A DNA stretch of 64,000 nucleotides from VRUE01 sp040879985. Lineage in GTDB: Bacteria; Actinomycetota; Thermoleophilia; Solirubrobacterales; 70-9. A program made the translations under genes and the position numbers. Location of the stretch: assembly GCA_040879985.1 (NCBI GenBank), contig JBBDJH010000006.1, forward strand, positions 73,962-137,961, given 5' to 3'. Positions within the stretch are counted from its first letter, which is position 1. Each line of letters begins with the position of its first letter. Shown here one piece after another: positions 15,335 through 24,512 of the stretch. A model generated the notes under the pieces. That model searched no databases, had not been told where the DNA came from, and saw only the letters and a program-made list of their open reading frames with translations.

Positions 15335-16606
15335 TCCCTTTACCAACGCAACATCGAGCCGAGCCTGCATGAGTCGCTGGCCGATACGCCCGTCGTGGCG
15401 ATAACCGGGCCCCGCCAGAGCGGCAAGAGCACGCTCGCCGAAAAGGTCGCCGACGAAATCGGCGCTGAAAAGGCCAGCTTCGACGATGCCGAGCTCAGAG
15501 CCGCGGCAATCGCCGATCCGGCGGGGTTCATCGAGAGTGCAAGCCTGCCGCTCTTGATCGACGAGTTCCAGAAGGCCCCAGAGATCCTCGATGCGATCAA
15601 GGCCCGAGTCGATCGAGAGCGAAGAGGAGGTGCGCGGCCGGCCGGGCTCTTCCTGCTGACCGGGTCGGCCAACGTCTGGGCAACCCTGCGGATAGCCGAG
15701 TCGCTCGCCGGCCGTGCGGAGCGGATTCGGCTCTGGCCGCTGTCTCAGGGGGAGATCGCCGGCAGGCGCGAGACCTCTATCGAGGCTCTGTTCGGAGGCA
15801 CTCCCCCCAGCACGCCCGAGGCTGAGGGTGGAAGAGCCGCGATATCCGAGCGGATCGTCCGCGGCGGCTACCCGGAGATGCTGGCGCGCCCCAGCCCACG
15901 CAGACGTGCCCGCTGGATTCAGTCCTACCTGGAGATGATTTTGGAGCGAGACGCGCAGGATCTGGCCGGCCGGGCGCGACAACTCGACGAGCTTCCACGC
16001 CTGCTCAAGTTCGCCGCGGCCAGAATGTCGTCTCTGCTGGATCTGGCGGACCTCGGAGCGGCGGTTGAAATGAAGCGCGACTCGACCAGCAGATACCTCC
16101 GCCTGCTGGAGCTGATGTACCTCGTACAACGGGCACCCGCCTGGCGCCGGAACATCGGCCAGCGGTTGATCAAGGCAGCGAAGCTCAGGCTGCCCGACTC
16201 GGGGCTTGCAGCGCACCTGGCCGGCTACGACGCACGCCGGTTCGAGGACATCGAGGACCCGTTCAGCGGGGCTCTGTTCGAGAACTTCGTCGCAGGTGAG
16301 TTGACGAAGCAGGCGACCTGGGTCGAGCGGGAGGTTCGGCTGTACCACTTCCGGACGGCAGGGGGCCGGGAGGTGGACATCGTGCTCGAGGACTCCGCCG
16401 GCAACGTGATCGGGGTAGAGGCGAAGCTCAGCGCGACGCCACGTGAGAGCGACTTCAGCGGCCTGGCCCACTTGCGGGACAAGCTCGGCAGGAAGTTCAA
16501 GGCGGGGGTGCTCGTCAACACCGGCACCCAGACGCTTCCCTTTGGCGACCGGCTCTGGGTTGCTCCTGTGGCCTCGTTGTGGGACGGGGTCCCAGACCGC
16601 TACTAG
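15320..16606 (+). CDS. DUF4143/AAA_14-type ATPase
   Basis: About 428 residues. Walker A ITGPRQSGKSTLA, Walker B LPLLIDEFQKAPE, sensor LLTGSAN, then an IVRGGYPEML...YLEMILERD region and a C-terminal DUF4143 nuclease-like half (YHFRTAGGREVDIVLE, VIGVEAKLSATPRESDF). Similar orphan ATPases are scattered through bacterial and archaeal genomes; their role is unclear. The conserved N-terminus (RIDQSLYQRNIEPSLHESL) is read from 15320, where only a CTG is available; the next normal start is GTG 15395, which would remove it. An in-frame stop at 15314-15316 bars a longer frame, so the original start may have been lost to the repeat array. Confidence 0.8.
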   Translation: MRIDQSLYQRNIEPSLHESLADTPVVAITGPRQSGKSTLAEKVADEIGAEKASFDDAELRAAAIADPAGFIESASLPLLIDEFQKAPEILDAIKARVDRERRGGARPAGLFLLTGSANVWATLRIAESLAGRAERIRLWPLSQGEIAGRRETSIEALFGGTPPSTPEAEGGRAAISERIVRGGYPEMLARPSPRRRARWIQSYLEMILERDAQDLAGRARQLDELPRLLKFAAARMSSLLDLADLGAAVEMKRDSTSRYLRLLELMYLVQRAPAWRRNIGQRLIKAAKLRLPDSGLAAHLAGYDARRFEDIEDPFSGALFENFVAGELTKQATWVEREVRLYHFRTAGGREVDIVLEDSAGNVIGVEAKLSATPRESDFSGLAHLRDKLGRKFKAGVLVNTGTQTLPFGDRLWVAPVASLWDGVPDRY

Positions 16607-16628
16607 GAGCGGGTAGCCTCCCCGCCGC

Positions 16629-17507
16629 ATGCCCCCCGTCTTCGACCTGAACGGCAAGGTGGCGCTGGTCACCGGCGGCGCCCGTGGGATCGGCTTCGAG
16701 GCCGCCCGCCAGCTGACCCTGCGCGGCGCCTCGGTCGCCGTCGTCGACCTCGATGCCGAGCAGTCGCGCGAGGCGGCCGAGCGGATCGGCGAGCGGGCGA
16801 TCGGGATCGGCGCCGACGTCACCGACGAGGGCGCGATGCGCGCCGCCGTCGCCGCGACGGTCGAGCGCTTCGGCGGCCTCGACCTGGCGATCGCCAACGC
16901 CGGCATCGCCCAGTCGCAGGTGGCGACCGTGCGCGGCATCGGCGGCGAGGAGTGGGAGCGCGTCTTCGAGGTCGACATGATGGGCGTCTGGCGCACCGTG
17001 CGCGCGGTGCTGCCGCAGATCGTCGAGCGCCAGGGACACATCGTCGTCACCGGCTCCATATACAGCTGGGCCAACGGCGTCCTCAACAGCCCCTACGCGG
17101 TCGCCAAGGCCGGGGTCGAGGCGCTCGGCCGCGGCCTGCGGGCCGAGCTGGTGCCGCTCGGCGCCAGCGCCGGCGTCGTCTACTACGGCTGGGTCGACAC
17201 CGACCTGGTCCGCGGCGGCTTCGATCGCAAGCACTCCGACCGGATGAAAGAGAACGTCCCCGCCTGGCTGCTCAAGCGGATCACGCCCGACGAGGCGGCG
17301 GCAGCGCTGATCCGCGGCATCGAAGCGCGGTCGCCGCGCACCTTCGCGCCGAGGTGGTGGGCGATCCCCAGCTACCTGCGCGGCGTCCTCAACCCGCTGC
17401 TCGACCGCCGCTTCGACCGCGACGCGAAGATGCGCGAGACGATCCGCGCGGTCGAGGCCGACGCCGACGAGCAGGGCGCCGCCGCGGTTTCGGCCGCCCC
17501 GCGTTAG
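16629..17507 (+). CDS. Short-chain dehydrogenase/reductase
   Basis: 292 residues. Classical SDR: cofactor motif TGGARGIG at residues ~15-22, IANAGIAQSQ, catalytic Ser in VVTGSIYSW and YxxxK in YAVAKAGVEALG. Asp at the end of beta-2 (VVDLDAEQS) suggests NAD preference. The substrate is not predictable; the C-terminal extension (~60 residues, RTFAPRWWAIPSYLRGVLNP) resembles SDRs acting on hydrophobic alcohols. It converges with the benzoylformate-decarboxylase-like gene, 10 nt apart. Confidence 0.88.
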   Translation: MPPVFDLNGKVALVTGGARGIGFEAARQLTLRGASVAVVDLDAEQSREAAERIGERAIGIGADVTDEGAMRAAVAATVERFGGLDLAIANAGIAQSQVATVRGIGGEEWERVFEVDMMGVWRTVRAVLPQIVERQGHIVVTGSIYSWANGVLNSPYAVAKAGVEALGRGLRAELVPLGASAGVVYYGWVDTDLVRGGFDRKHSDRMKENVPAWLLKRITPDEAAAALIRGIEARSPRTFAPRWWAIPSYLRGVLNPLLDRRFDRDAKMRETIRAVEADADEQGAAAVSAAPR

Positions 17508-17517
17508 CCGCTCAGTT

Positions 17518-19116
17518 TTAGAAGAGCGACATCCCCGGCTGCACCGGGACTTCGACCAGCTCCGGCCGCGGCGAGGCGAACGCGGCGGCGAGCGCCTCGC
17601 GGACTTCGTCGCGGCTGCCGGCGACGCGGCTCGCGACGCCGTAGCCGGCCGCGACCGCGGCGACGTCGAGCGCCGGCAGGTCGAGGCCGGGAGCGCCGCT
17701 GACCGACTCGACCTCGGCGAACCACTTGAGGATCGCGTACTCCGAGTTGCGCAGGACGAGGAAGGTGACGGGGGCCTCGTAGGCGACGGCGCTCCAGAAG
17801 GCGCTGACCGCGTACTGGACCGAGCCCTCGCCGATCACGCAGACGACCGGGCGGTCGGGCTGGGCGAGCTGCACGCCGACCGATGCGGCGAGGCCGAATC
17901 CGAGCCCGCCACCGGCGCTGAAGTAGTAGCTGCCGGGCCGCGAGAGGCGCAGCTGGTTGCGCAGCGCCAGGGTGCTGGAGGGCGACTCGAGCACGACGAT
18001 GCCGTCCGCGGGGAAGACCTCGGCCAGGGCCGAGTGCACGGTCGAGGAGTTGAGCGGCTGCTCGGCTGGGATCTCGCTCGGGCCGGGGTTCGGCTCGGGC
18101 GCCGGCCGCGTCGACTCCGGCACGGCCTCCAGCAGCGCCGCCAGGGTGAGGCCGACGTCGGCGACGATCGCGTAGCCCATCGGGGCGCGGGCTGCCTCGT
18201 CGGGGTCGCTGGTGATCGCGACCAGCGTCGCCCCGTCGGGAAGCAGGGGGCCGGGGATGTGCGGGTAGTAGGGGAAGACGGAGCTGCCGGCGACGAGGAT
18301 CAGGTCGTGGCCCTCCAGCGTCTGCGCCAGCGGGCCGATCGCCGGCGGCAGCACGCCGCGGAAGTTCGGGTGGCCCTCGGGGAAGCCGAGCTTGCCGCCG
18401 CCGGTGGCGGGGGTGGCCCAGACCGGCAGGCGCTGGCGCTCGGCCAGCCCGACGGCCGTCTCCCAACCACCGCCGGCGTCGATGTCGGGGCCGGCGACGA
18501 GGACCGGGTTGCTCGCCTCGTCGAGGTGCTTGGCGAGCCTGCGGACGGAGTCGGGGCCGGCGACGGCGCGGCCGTCGACGCCGCGTTTGACCGCCTCGCC
18601 GGCGGCGGCCTCGTCGACCTCGGCGTCCCAGTCGTCCATCGGGATCGAGACGAAGACGGGACCGCGCGGCGGCAGCGAGGCGAGGTGGATGCCGTGGGCG
18701 AGCGCCAGCGGCACGTCCTCGGCGCGCGGCGGCTCGTAGGACCACTTGACCAGCGGGTGCGGCATGCGGATCGCGTCGCGGTTGGTCAGGTTCGCCTGCA
18801 GGGTGATCTGGGCGCGGGCCTGCTGGCCGGCGGTGATCAACAGCGGCGAGTGGTTGGCCTGGGCGTTGAAGATCGCCCCCATCGCGTTGCCGACCCCGGG
18901 CGCCGTGTGCAGGTTGGCGATCGCCGGGCGGCCCGAGGCCTGCGCGAAGCCGTCGGCCATGCCGACCACGACCCCCTCCTGCAGCCCGAGCACATAGCGG
19001 AAGTCGCTGGGGAAATCGGCGAGCATCGGCAGCTCGGTCGAGCCGGGGTTGCCGAAGATAGTCGTCGTCCCCTGGGCACGGAAGAGTTCGAAGCTGGCCT
19101 CGCGCACGGTCTGCAT
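17518..19116 (-). CDS. mdlC: Benzoylformate decarboxylase (TPP-dependent)
   Basis: About 532 residues from MQTVREASFELFRAQG (the ATG at 19116 is preferred over 19146, which lies outside the usual family start). Active-site features of MdlC are present: FGNPGSTELP with the catalytic Ser, LQEGVVVGMADG with the TPP-activating Glu, and NLHTAPGVGNAMG with the His. The TPP/Mg motif is GEGSVQYAVSAFW...LRNSEY. It decarboxylates benzoylformate to benzaldehyde in the mandelate pathway; related 2-keto acids are possible. The nearby SDR and the aldehyde dehydrogenase at 21930 could act on alcohol/aldehyde products, which is inference. Confidence 0.85.
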   Translation of the reverse strand: MQTVREASFELFRAQGTTTIFGNPGSTELPMLADFPSDFRYVLGLQEGVVVGMADGFAQASGRPAIANLHTAPGVGNAMGAIFNAQANHSPLLITAGQQARAQITLQANLTNRDAIRMPHPLVKWSYEPPRAEDVPLALAHGIHLASLPPRGPVFVSIPMDDWDAEVDEAAAGEAVKRGVDGRAVAGPDSVRRLAKHLDEASNPVLVAGPDIDAGGGWETAVGLAERQRLPVWATPATGGGKLGFPEGHPNFRGVLPPAIGPLAQTLEGHDLILVAGSSVFPYYPHIPGPLLPDGATLVAITSDPDEAARAPMGYAIVADVGLTLAALLEAVPESTRPAPEPNPGPSEIPAEQPLNSSTVHSALAEVFPADGIVVLESPSSTLALRNQLRLSRPGSYYFSAGGGLGFGLAASVGVQLAQPDRPVVCVIGEGSVQYAVSAFWSAVAYEAPVTFLVLRNSEYAILKWFAEVESVSGAPGLDLPALDVAAVAAGYGVASRVAGSRDEVREALAAAFASPRPELVEVPVQPGMSLF

Positions 19117-19185
19117 CGCGTCGAGAACCCTACTGCGGGCTTGCACGCCTAAAGTCGCCCCGCCCGGGCGGTCGATGAGCGGTGC

Positions 19186-19974
19186 ATGGCAATGCTCCCC
19201 AAGCGCATTGGACTTTGTACGTGCTCTGGCACGTCAAAAGTCCTCTGCGGCGCTTGGCTCGCCGCCGCGATGCTCGTCTGCCTGCTGACGGCGCCCGCGC
19301 CCGCCAGCGCGGCTCCCCTGCCGACCCGCATCGCCTACGCACCGGGGCAGATCGTGCCGATCCCGGCGTCGATCCCGCATGAAGCGGGCGACATGGTCGA
19401 CCGCCGCATCCTCCCCAACCTGCGCTGGATCGCAAAGCGCTTCCCGATCTACGTCACCGACGGCTACTCCGGCCGCCTGCCGGACGGCAGCGGTCACGCG
19501 GGCTGCAACGGCTGCCACACGACCGGTTCGGACCATCACAACGGCCTCGCGGTCGACATCGTCCCGCTCAACGGCAGCGGGCGCTGCGATGGCGCCTGGC
19601 GCTCGATTACCCGCCTTGCCCGCTGGGCTGAGCCGCGCCAGAACCAGCCCCGTCCCCCCTTCCGCTGGGTCGGCTACGACGGCGACTCCGGCCACGGCTG
19701 CGGCCACCACCTGCACCTCTCCTGGGAACACGCCACCGTGCCCGAGTTCCGCCTCGCCGAATGGGTCGAAGTCTTCCCGGTGGGCAGGCGGGGGGTCGCC
19801 CAGAAGCCCAAGCCGCAACCGAAGCCAAAGCCGCAGGGTGTCCCGTCGGGGCTGAAGCCGCCGAAGGGGCCGCAGGGCGGCAGCGAACCCGGCGTCACCT
19901 ACGAAAGCGGCCCGCGCGGCGGCGTCTCGTCGGCCGCCGGCAACTCCGGCGGCCTCTCGCCCCGCGGCGATTAG
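19186..19974 (+). CDS. Secreted M15-type peptidase-like protein
   Basis: 262 residues. Signal peptide: basic start, hydrophobic stretch AWLAAAMLVCLLT, cleavage near PASAAP. The mature domain has a metallopeptidase M15 (VanY/D-Ala-D-Ala carboxypeptidase-like) pattern: GSDHHNGLAVDIVP followed by GCGHHLHLSWEH, supplying His/Asp/His zinc ligands. Cysteines (GCNGC) may form a disulfide. The C-terminal ~70 residues are a Pro/Lys/Gly-rich tail (QKPKPQPKPKPQG), likely a cell-wall-spanning or disordered region. A role in peptidoglycan trimming is inferred. Confidence 0.72.
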   Translation: MAMLPKRIGLCTCSGTSKVLCGAWLAAAMLVCLLTAPAPASAAPLPTRIAYAPGQIVPIPASIPHEAGDMVDRRILPNLRWIAKRFPIYVTDGYSGRLPDGSGHAGCNGCHTTGSDHHNGLAVDIVPLNGSGRCDGAWRSITRLARWAEPRQNQPRPPFRWVGYDGDSGHGCGHHLHLSWEHATVPEFRLAEWVEVFPVGRRGVAQKPKPQPKPKPQGVPSGLKPPKGPQGGSEPGVTYESGPRGGVSSAAGNSGGLSPRGD

Positions 19975-19993
19975 GGCTTCGTAGGATGCGGCG

Positions 19994-20467
19994 GTGCGCC
20001 AACCGCTGCTGATCCTCGTCGCCGTCGCCGGTTTGCTCGCTTTCGCGGGTTGCGGCGAGCAGGACGACTCGACGCCGGTCGCCTGCCTTGAAGGTGAGCT
20101 CGTCTACCTCGACGCGCTCGAGGCCGCGCCGGGTGATGTGAGGTTGGAGGGCGAAACGCCGATCTCCGACTGCCTGAGCGAGAACCAGAGCGGGGGCGAG
20201 CTGGCGAACGTCGGGGCAGCGCTGCTGAGCGCGGCGACGGAGCTCAACGCCGAGGCGCGCGCCGAGCCCGGCGGCGAGGCCAACTTCCAGCTCGGCTACC
20301 TGCTCGGCGCCGCTCAACGGGGCGCCGATAAGAGCGAAGGGATCCACGACGAGCTCGTCCGCCGGCTCGTCGCCGCTGCCCGCTACAGCCCCGGCGACCG
20401 GCCCCTGCCGCCGGCCTTCCGGCGGGCATATCGATCGGGATACTCTGCCGGTCAGAGAGACGGATGA
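19994..20467 (+). CDS. Small lipoprotein of unknown function
   Basis: 157 residues, GTG start, 19 nt after the peptidase gene. N-terminal lipobox LLAFAGC predicts lipidation and anchoring on the outer face of the membrane. The mature part has two further cysteines (VACLEG, SDCLSE) that could form a disulfide, and mostly helical sequence. No family recognised. Confidence 0.7.
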   Translation: MRQPLLILVAVAGLLAFAGCGEQDDSTPVACLEGELVYLDALEAAPGDVRLEGETPISDCLSENQSGGELANVGAALLSAATELNAEARAEPGGEANFQLGYLLGAAQRGADKSEGIHDELVRRLVAAARYSPGDRPLPPAFRRAYRSGYSAGQRDG

Positions 20468-20518
20468 ACAACGACACGGCCGTGAAAACCAAGCGGCGGC
20501 CGCGACTGAGGAGACGGA

Positions 20519-21832
20519 ATGCCTGAGCAACTCTGGGGTGGCGAGACCACCAAGGCGGTTGAGAACTTTCCCGTCTCGGGCGAGCCGGTGCCGGTGCCGG
20601 TGGTGCGCTGGCTGGGCCGGCTGAAGGCTGCGGCGGCGCGGGTCAACGGCGAGCTGGGCGGGCTCGACGCCGAGCTGGCGGAGCAGATCGCCGAGGCCGG
20701 CGACGCCGTCGCGGCCGGCGAACACGACGACCAGTTCCCGGTCGACGTCTTCCAGACCGGCTCCGGCACCTCCTCGAACATGAACGCCAACGAGGTGATC
20801 GCCGAGCTGGCCGGCGACGCGGCCCATCCCAACGACCACGTCAACATGGGCCAGTCCTCCAACGACGTCTTCCCCTCGGCGGTCCACCTGGCGGCGCTGG
20901 ACGAGGTGACCCATGACCTGCTGCCGGCGATGGAGGGGCTGCAGGCCGCGCTGACGGAGAAGGCGGAGCGCTTCGCCGACACGGTCAAGGCCGGCCGCAC
21001 CCACCTGATGGACGCCGTTCCGGTCACCCTCGGCCAGGAGTTCGGCGGCTACGCGGCCCAGGTTCGGCTCGGCATGCAGCGGGTCGAGGGCACGCTGCGC
21101 CGGGTCGGCCAGGTCCCGCTCGGCGGCACCGCCACCGGGACCGGCCTCAACACCCACCCGGAGTTCGCCGCCAAGGTGCGCGAGCAGCTCGCCTCCGACA
21201 CCGGCCTGGGGATCTCCGAGCCGCTCGACCGCTTCGAGGCGCAGGGCAATCGCGACTCGCTGGTCGAGCTCTCCGGGGCGCTCAAGGTCTACGCCGTCTC
21301 ACTCAACAAGATCGCCAACGACCTGGCGCTGATGGGCTCCGGCCCGCGCGCCGGCCTCGCCGAGCTGCGCCTGCCCGAGCTGCAGAAGGGCTCCTCGATC
21401 ATGCCCGGCAAGGTCAACCCGGTGATCCCCGAGGTCGTGATCCAGGTCGCCGCCCAGGTGATCGGCAACGACGCCGCGATCACCGTCGCCGGCAGTCAGG
21501 GCCAGTTCGAGCTCAACGTGCGGGTGCCGCTGATCGCCCGCGGCCTGCTCGACTCGGTGAAGCTGCTCGCCTCCGCCTCGCGGCTGCTGAACGAGAAATG
21601 CGTCGCCGGGATCGAGGCCAATGAGGAGATGACCGAACGCCACGCCGAGGCGACCCTGGCGACGGCGACCGCGCTCAACCCGCACATCGGCTACGACCGC
21701 GCCGCCGACATCGTCAAGGCCGCCGCCGAGTCGGGCCGCTCCCTGCGCGAGGTCGCCCTCGAGCAAGGAGTGGAACCGTCCGTGCTGGAGAAAGCACTGG
21801 ATCACCGCCGCATGGCACGCCCCCACGAGTAG
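20519..21832 (+). CDS. fumC: Fumarate hydratase, class II
   Basis: 437 residues. Superfamily signature GSSIMPGKVNPVIPE, substrate-binding motifs TGSGTSSNMNANEV and HVNMGQSSNDVFPSA, catalytic His in GRTHLMDAVPV. It hydrates fumarate to L-malate in the TCA cycle. The stop codon is the first base triplet of a symmetric terminator shared with the convergent aldehyde dehydrogenase. Confidence 0.95.
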   Translation: MPEQLWGGETTKAVENFPVSGEPVPVPVVRWLGRLKAAAARVNGELGGLDAELAEQIAEAGDAVAAGEHDDQFPVDVFQTGSGTSSNMNANEVIAELAGDAAHPNDHVNMGQSSNDVFPSAVHLAALDEVTHDLLPAMEGLQAALTEKAERFADTVKAGRTHLMDAVPVTLGQEFGGYAAQVRLGMQRVEGTLRRVGQVPLGGTATGTGLNTHPEFAAKVREQLASDTGLGISEPLDRFEAQGNRDSLVELSGALKVYAVSLNKIANDLALMGSGPRAGLAELRLPELQKGSSIMPGKVNPVIPEVVIQVAAQVIGNDAAITVAGSQGQFELNVRVPLIARGLLDSVKLLASASRLLNEKCVAGIEANEEMTERHAEATLATATALNPHIGYDRAADIVKAAAESGRSLREVALEQGVEPSVLEKALDHRRMARPHE

Positions 21833-21932
21833 GCCGGGTGAGTCCCTCCACGGAAACTCAGGAAATCCGGCCTGAACCCTTAACCGCAATCCAGCTGCGC
21901 GACGGTTTTCGGGGAGGGACTCACCCGGCCTA
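21830..21932. terminator. Symmetric inverted repeat joining two stop codons (element D)
   Basis: Arms 21830-21849 and 21913-21932 form a perfect 20-bp inverted repeat with a 63-nt loop. Each arm begins with the TAG stop of the gene reading into it (fumC on plus, the aldehyde dehydrogenase on minus), so both transcripts end with the same 20 nt. Probably a bidirectional terminator or mRNA 3'-end stabiliser; no T run. Confidence 0.75.
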
Positions 21933-23357
21933 CCCCTGCAGAGTTACGAAGCGCTCCTCGGTCAGCTCTAGCACGGCGTAGGCGGGGCCCTCGCGGGTGT
22001 TACCGGAGTCCTTGACACCGCCGTAGGGCATCTGGTCGGCGCGGAAGGTGGGGACCTCGTTGATCAGGACGCCGCCGAACTCGAGCGTGCGGGCGGCCTC
22101 GAGGCCGCGGCCCATGTCGCGGGTGAAGACCCCCGCCTGGAGGCCGAACTTGGAGTCGTTGGCGAGTCGCAGCGCCTCGCCGAACTCGGCGTAGCGGTCG
22201 ATCGTCGCCACCGGGCCGAAGATCTCCTCCTGCCAAACCTTGGCCTCGCGGGAGGGGTTGGCGAGCAGGGTCGGGGCGAGGCAGCGGCCCTCGTCGACCA
22301 GCTCGCCGCCGCAGAGCAGCTCCGCCCCTCCGGCGACGGCCTCGTCGATCCACCCCTTGACCCGGTCGCGGTCGCCGGGCGAGATCAGCGGGCCGACGTC
22401 GGTCCCGGGGTCGAGCGGGTCGCCGACGGTCAGCGCCGCGACGTTGGTGACCAGGCGCTCGACGAAGGCGTCGGCGACGTCCTCCTGGACGAGGATGCGC
22501 TGGATCGAGATGCAGCTCTGGCCGGCGTGCGAGAAGGCGTGGATCTTCGCTTTGTCGGCCGCCGCCTCCCAGTCGCCGTCGGAGTGGACGATCAGCGGCG
22601 CGTTGGAGCCGAGCTCGAGGTTGACCTGCTTGTGCGGGACGCGGCTGCGGATCTCCCAACCGACCTTGGCCGAGCCGGTGAAGCTGAGCGCGGCGGTCAG
22701 GTCGTGCTCGACGATCGCGTTGCCGACCTCCGAGCCGGGGCCGGGGACGACGCTGAGCCAGCCCTCGGGCAGGCCGGCCTCAACCAGGATCGCGGCCAGC
22801 TTCAGCGCCGATATCGGCGTCTGCCCGGCCGGCTTGAGCACGACCGCGTTGCCGGCGGCGAGCGCCGGGCCGAGCTTGTGGGCGACGAGGTTGAGCGGGA
22901 AGTTGAAGGGGCTGATCGCGCCGACGACGCCGTAGGGCACGCGCAGCATCAGGCCGAGCTTGCCGGCGCCCGGCGCGGAGGCCTCCATCGGCACGGTGGC
23001 GCCGCTCAGCTTGCGCGCCTCGACCGCGGAGAAGGTCAGCGTGTCGACGCAGCGCCCGGCCTCGGCCTCGGCCGTCTTCAGCGGCTTGCCGGCCTCGGCG
23101 GCGATCGTCCGCGCCAGATCGTCGAGCCGATCGCCGACCAGCCCGGCGGCGCGATCGAGCACCGCGGCGCGCTCGTGCTGCGGGAAGCCGCCCGACTCGA
23201 AGGCGGCACGGGCGGCGATCGCACAGCGGTCGACCAGGGCGGCGTCTCCCTGCGCGACCCGGCCGATCGGCCACCCGTCGTAGGGGCTCTTGACCTCGCC
23301 CCACTCGCCGGTCTCGATCCACTCGCCGGCCGCAAGCAGCTTGTGGTCGTCAGCCAT
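21930..23357 (-). CDS. NAD(P)-dependent aldehyde dehydrogenase
   Basis: 475 residues. ALDH superfamily: PYGVVGAISPFNFPLNLV (cofactor loop), FTGSAKVGWEI (Rossmann GxxxxG), NLELGSNAPLIV with the general-base Glu, and AGQSCISIQRILV with the nucleophilic Cys. The C-terminal EIFGPVATI is conserved. Close in style to lactaldehyde/succinic-semialdehyde-type dehydrogenases; substrate unproven. It might oxidise aldehydes produced by the neighbouring mdlC product. Downstream is the shared terminator with fumC; the family A palindrome lies upstream. Confidence 0.88.
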   Translation of the reverse strand: MADDHKLLAAGEWIETGEWGEVKSPYDGWPIGRVAQGDAALVDRCAIAARAAFESGGFPQHERAAVLDRAAGLVGDRLDDLARTIAAEAGKPLKTAEAEAGRCVDTLTFSAVEARKLSGATVPMEASAPGAGKLGLMLRVPYGVVGAISPFNFPLNLVAHKLGPALAAGNAVVLKPAGQTPISALKLAAILVEAGLPEGWLSVVPGPGSEVGNAIVEHDLTAALSFTGSAKVGWEIRSRVPHKQVNLELGSNAPLIVHSDGDWEAAADKAKIHAFSHAGQSCISIQRILVQEDVADAFVERLVTNVAALTVGDPLDPGTDVGPLISPGDRDRVKGWIDEAVAGGAELLCGGELVDEGRCLAPTLLANPSREAKVWQEEIFGPVATIDRYAEFGEALRLANDSKFGLQAGVFTRDMGRGLEAARTLEFGGVLINEVPTFRADQMPYGGVKDSGNTREGPAYAVLELTEERFVTLQG

Positions 23358-23372
23358 TCGCTAAGCGTAGAT

Positions 23373-23509
23373 GAGGGCGGGGGTCGTCACGGGAGTGCCT
23401 ATGTTCGCTTCGCCTGCGGCTGCGCTCACCAATGTGGAGCCGCTTTCGCGGCTGGAATTACTCTGCGGTGCCCGCTTCGCGAGGCACTCCCGTGACGACC
23501 CCCGCCCTC
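23373..23509. repeat. Family A palindromic element, copy 1
   Basis: Arms 23373-23400 and 23482-23509 are a perfect 28-bp inverted repeat. Both arms end in TGCCT at the loop side. The 81-nt loop, read on the minus strand, begins CGCGAAGCGG, contains a small CCGCGAAAGCGG-type hairpin and ends GAAGCGAACAT, matching copies 2 and 3. It fills the gap between the aldehyde dehydrogenase start and the stop of the next minus-strand gene. Confidence 0.85.
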
Positions 23510-23512
23510 TGG

Positions 23513-24502
23513 CTAGCCGTCCGGATACGGCTGAACCGGGATGCCGTGGTCGGTCTCGCGCATGCCGAGCTCGTAGGCGGCGCCGGCGGGGAGGGAGAGG
23601 GTGCGCGGCGGCTCGGCGGGGCGTTCGACGGTCAGCTCGAGGTCGGCGGCCGAGCAGTTGATCGTGTTGTGCTCGGGGCCGTCGGGGTCGGCGTAGACCC
23701 AGCCGACGAAATCCTTCTTCGGGGCGGAGACCTTGCCGCGGACGACGATGTCCTCGCCGGGCAGGACGAAGGAGCACTCGCCCGCCGACTCCTCGATCTC
23801 GGCGGCGCGGATCCGGCCGAGGCCGCCGAGGCGGTGCCCCTCGCCTTCCAGCATCAGCATGCCGGAGGGAATCCAGCGCGTGGTCCAGGGGCCGAGCTTG
23901 ATCCTCGCCGCGCCCGCGTCGAAGTAGGTCTCGGGCGCGTCGGCGAAACCGGTGCCCTCGAGCCAGACCCAGCGCGCGGCGTGCTCGCTGCCCCAATTGT
24001 GGCCGATCATCCCCGGCCAGCCGTCGAGCTCGATCGTCTCCTCGTCGATCTCGATCCGGCCGCTGAAGCGCGCGTCGGGGAACGGCGCGACGAACTTGGT
24101 CTTCGGCAGGCGCGTCTCGTAGAGGCGCTCCGAGGGCAGGTACTGACAGGGCTCGGCGTCGCCGGAGAAGGTCAGGTCCCAGGAGGCGGTCAGGGTGTCG
24201 CCGCCGACCGCTCCCCGCGCCCTGCCGGGACCGATCTCGGCGTCGGCGACGCGGACCCATCCTTCGGCGGGCACAGACAGCTCGCTCGCCGGCAGCGTCA
24301 CCTTCGTCGCCCGCGGTCCCTCTGCCTCGCGGTCGAAGAGGGTGAACCAGATCGAGGCGTTCGGCTCGGCCCCCGGCCGCTTGTGCACCGTGTGCCGGAT
24401 CCAGACCCCCCGGCCCCCACCCGGCCGGCAGGCCTTCACATAAAAGCTCTCGTAGTGACCCGCCTTCTCGGCCACCTTCGGAAACCTCGCACCCTGGTCC
24501 AT
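23513..24502 (-). CDS. Lipocalin-like protein (CrtC/AttH-type fold)
   Basis: 329 residues. The motif GHNWGSEHAARWVWLEG near residue 170 and repeated beta-strand segments (IWFTLFDRE, ASWDLTFSG, FSGRIEIDEETIELDG) resemble the hydroxyneurosporene-synthase/AttH family, a double lipocalin barrel found in carotenoid 1,2-hydratases and tocopherol-cyclase-like proteins. No signal peptide. A hydrophobic-ligand enzyme or binding protein is plausible; the true reaction is unknown. It is flanked by palindromic elements on both sides. Confidence 0.6.
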   Translation of the reverse strand: MDQGARFPKVAEKAGHYESFYVKACRPGGGRGVWIRHTVHKRPGAEPNASIWFTLFDREAEGPRATKVTLPASELSVPAEGWVRVADAEIGPGRARGAVGGDTLTASWDLTFSGDAEPCQYLPSERLYETRLPKTKFVAPFPDARFSGRIEIDEETIELDGWPGMIGHNWGSEHAARWVWLEGTGFADAPETYFDAGAARIKLGPWTTRWIPSGMLMLEGEGHRLGGLGRIRAAEIEESAGECSFVLPGEDIVVRGKVSAPKKDFVGWVYADPDGPEHNTINCSAADLELTVERPAEPPRTLSLPAGAAYELGMRETDHGIPVQPYPDG

Positions 24503-24512
24503 GCCAAAACCC

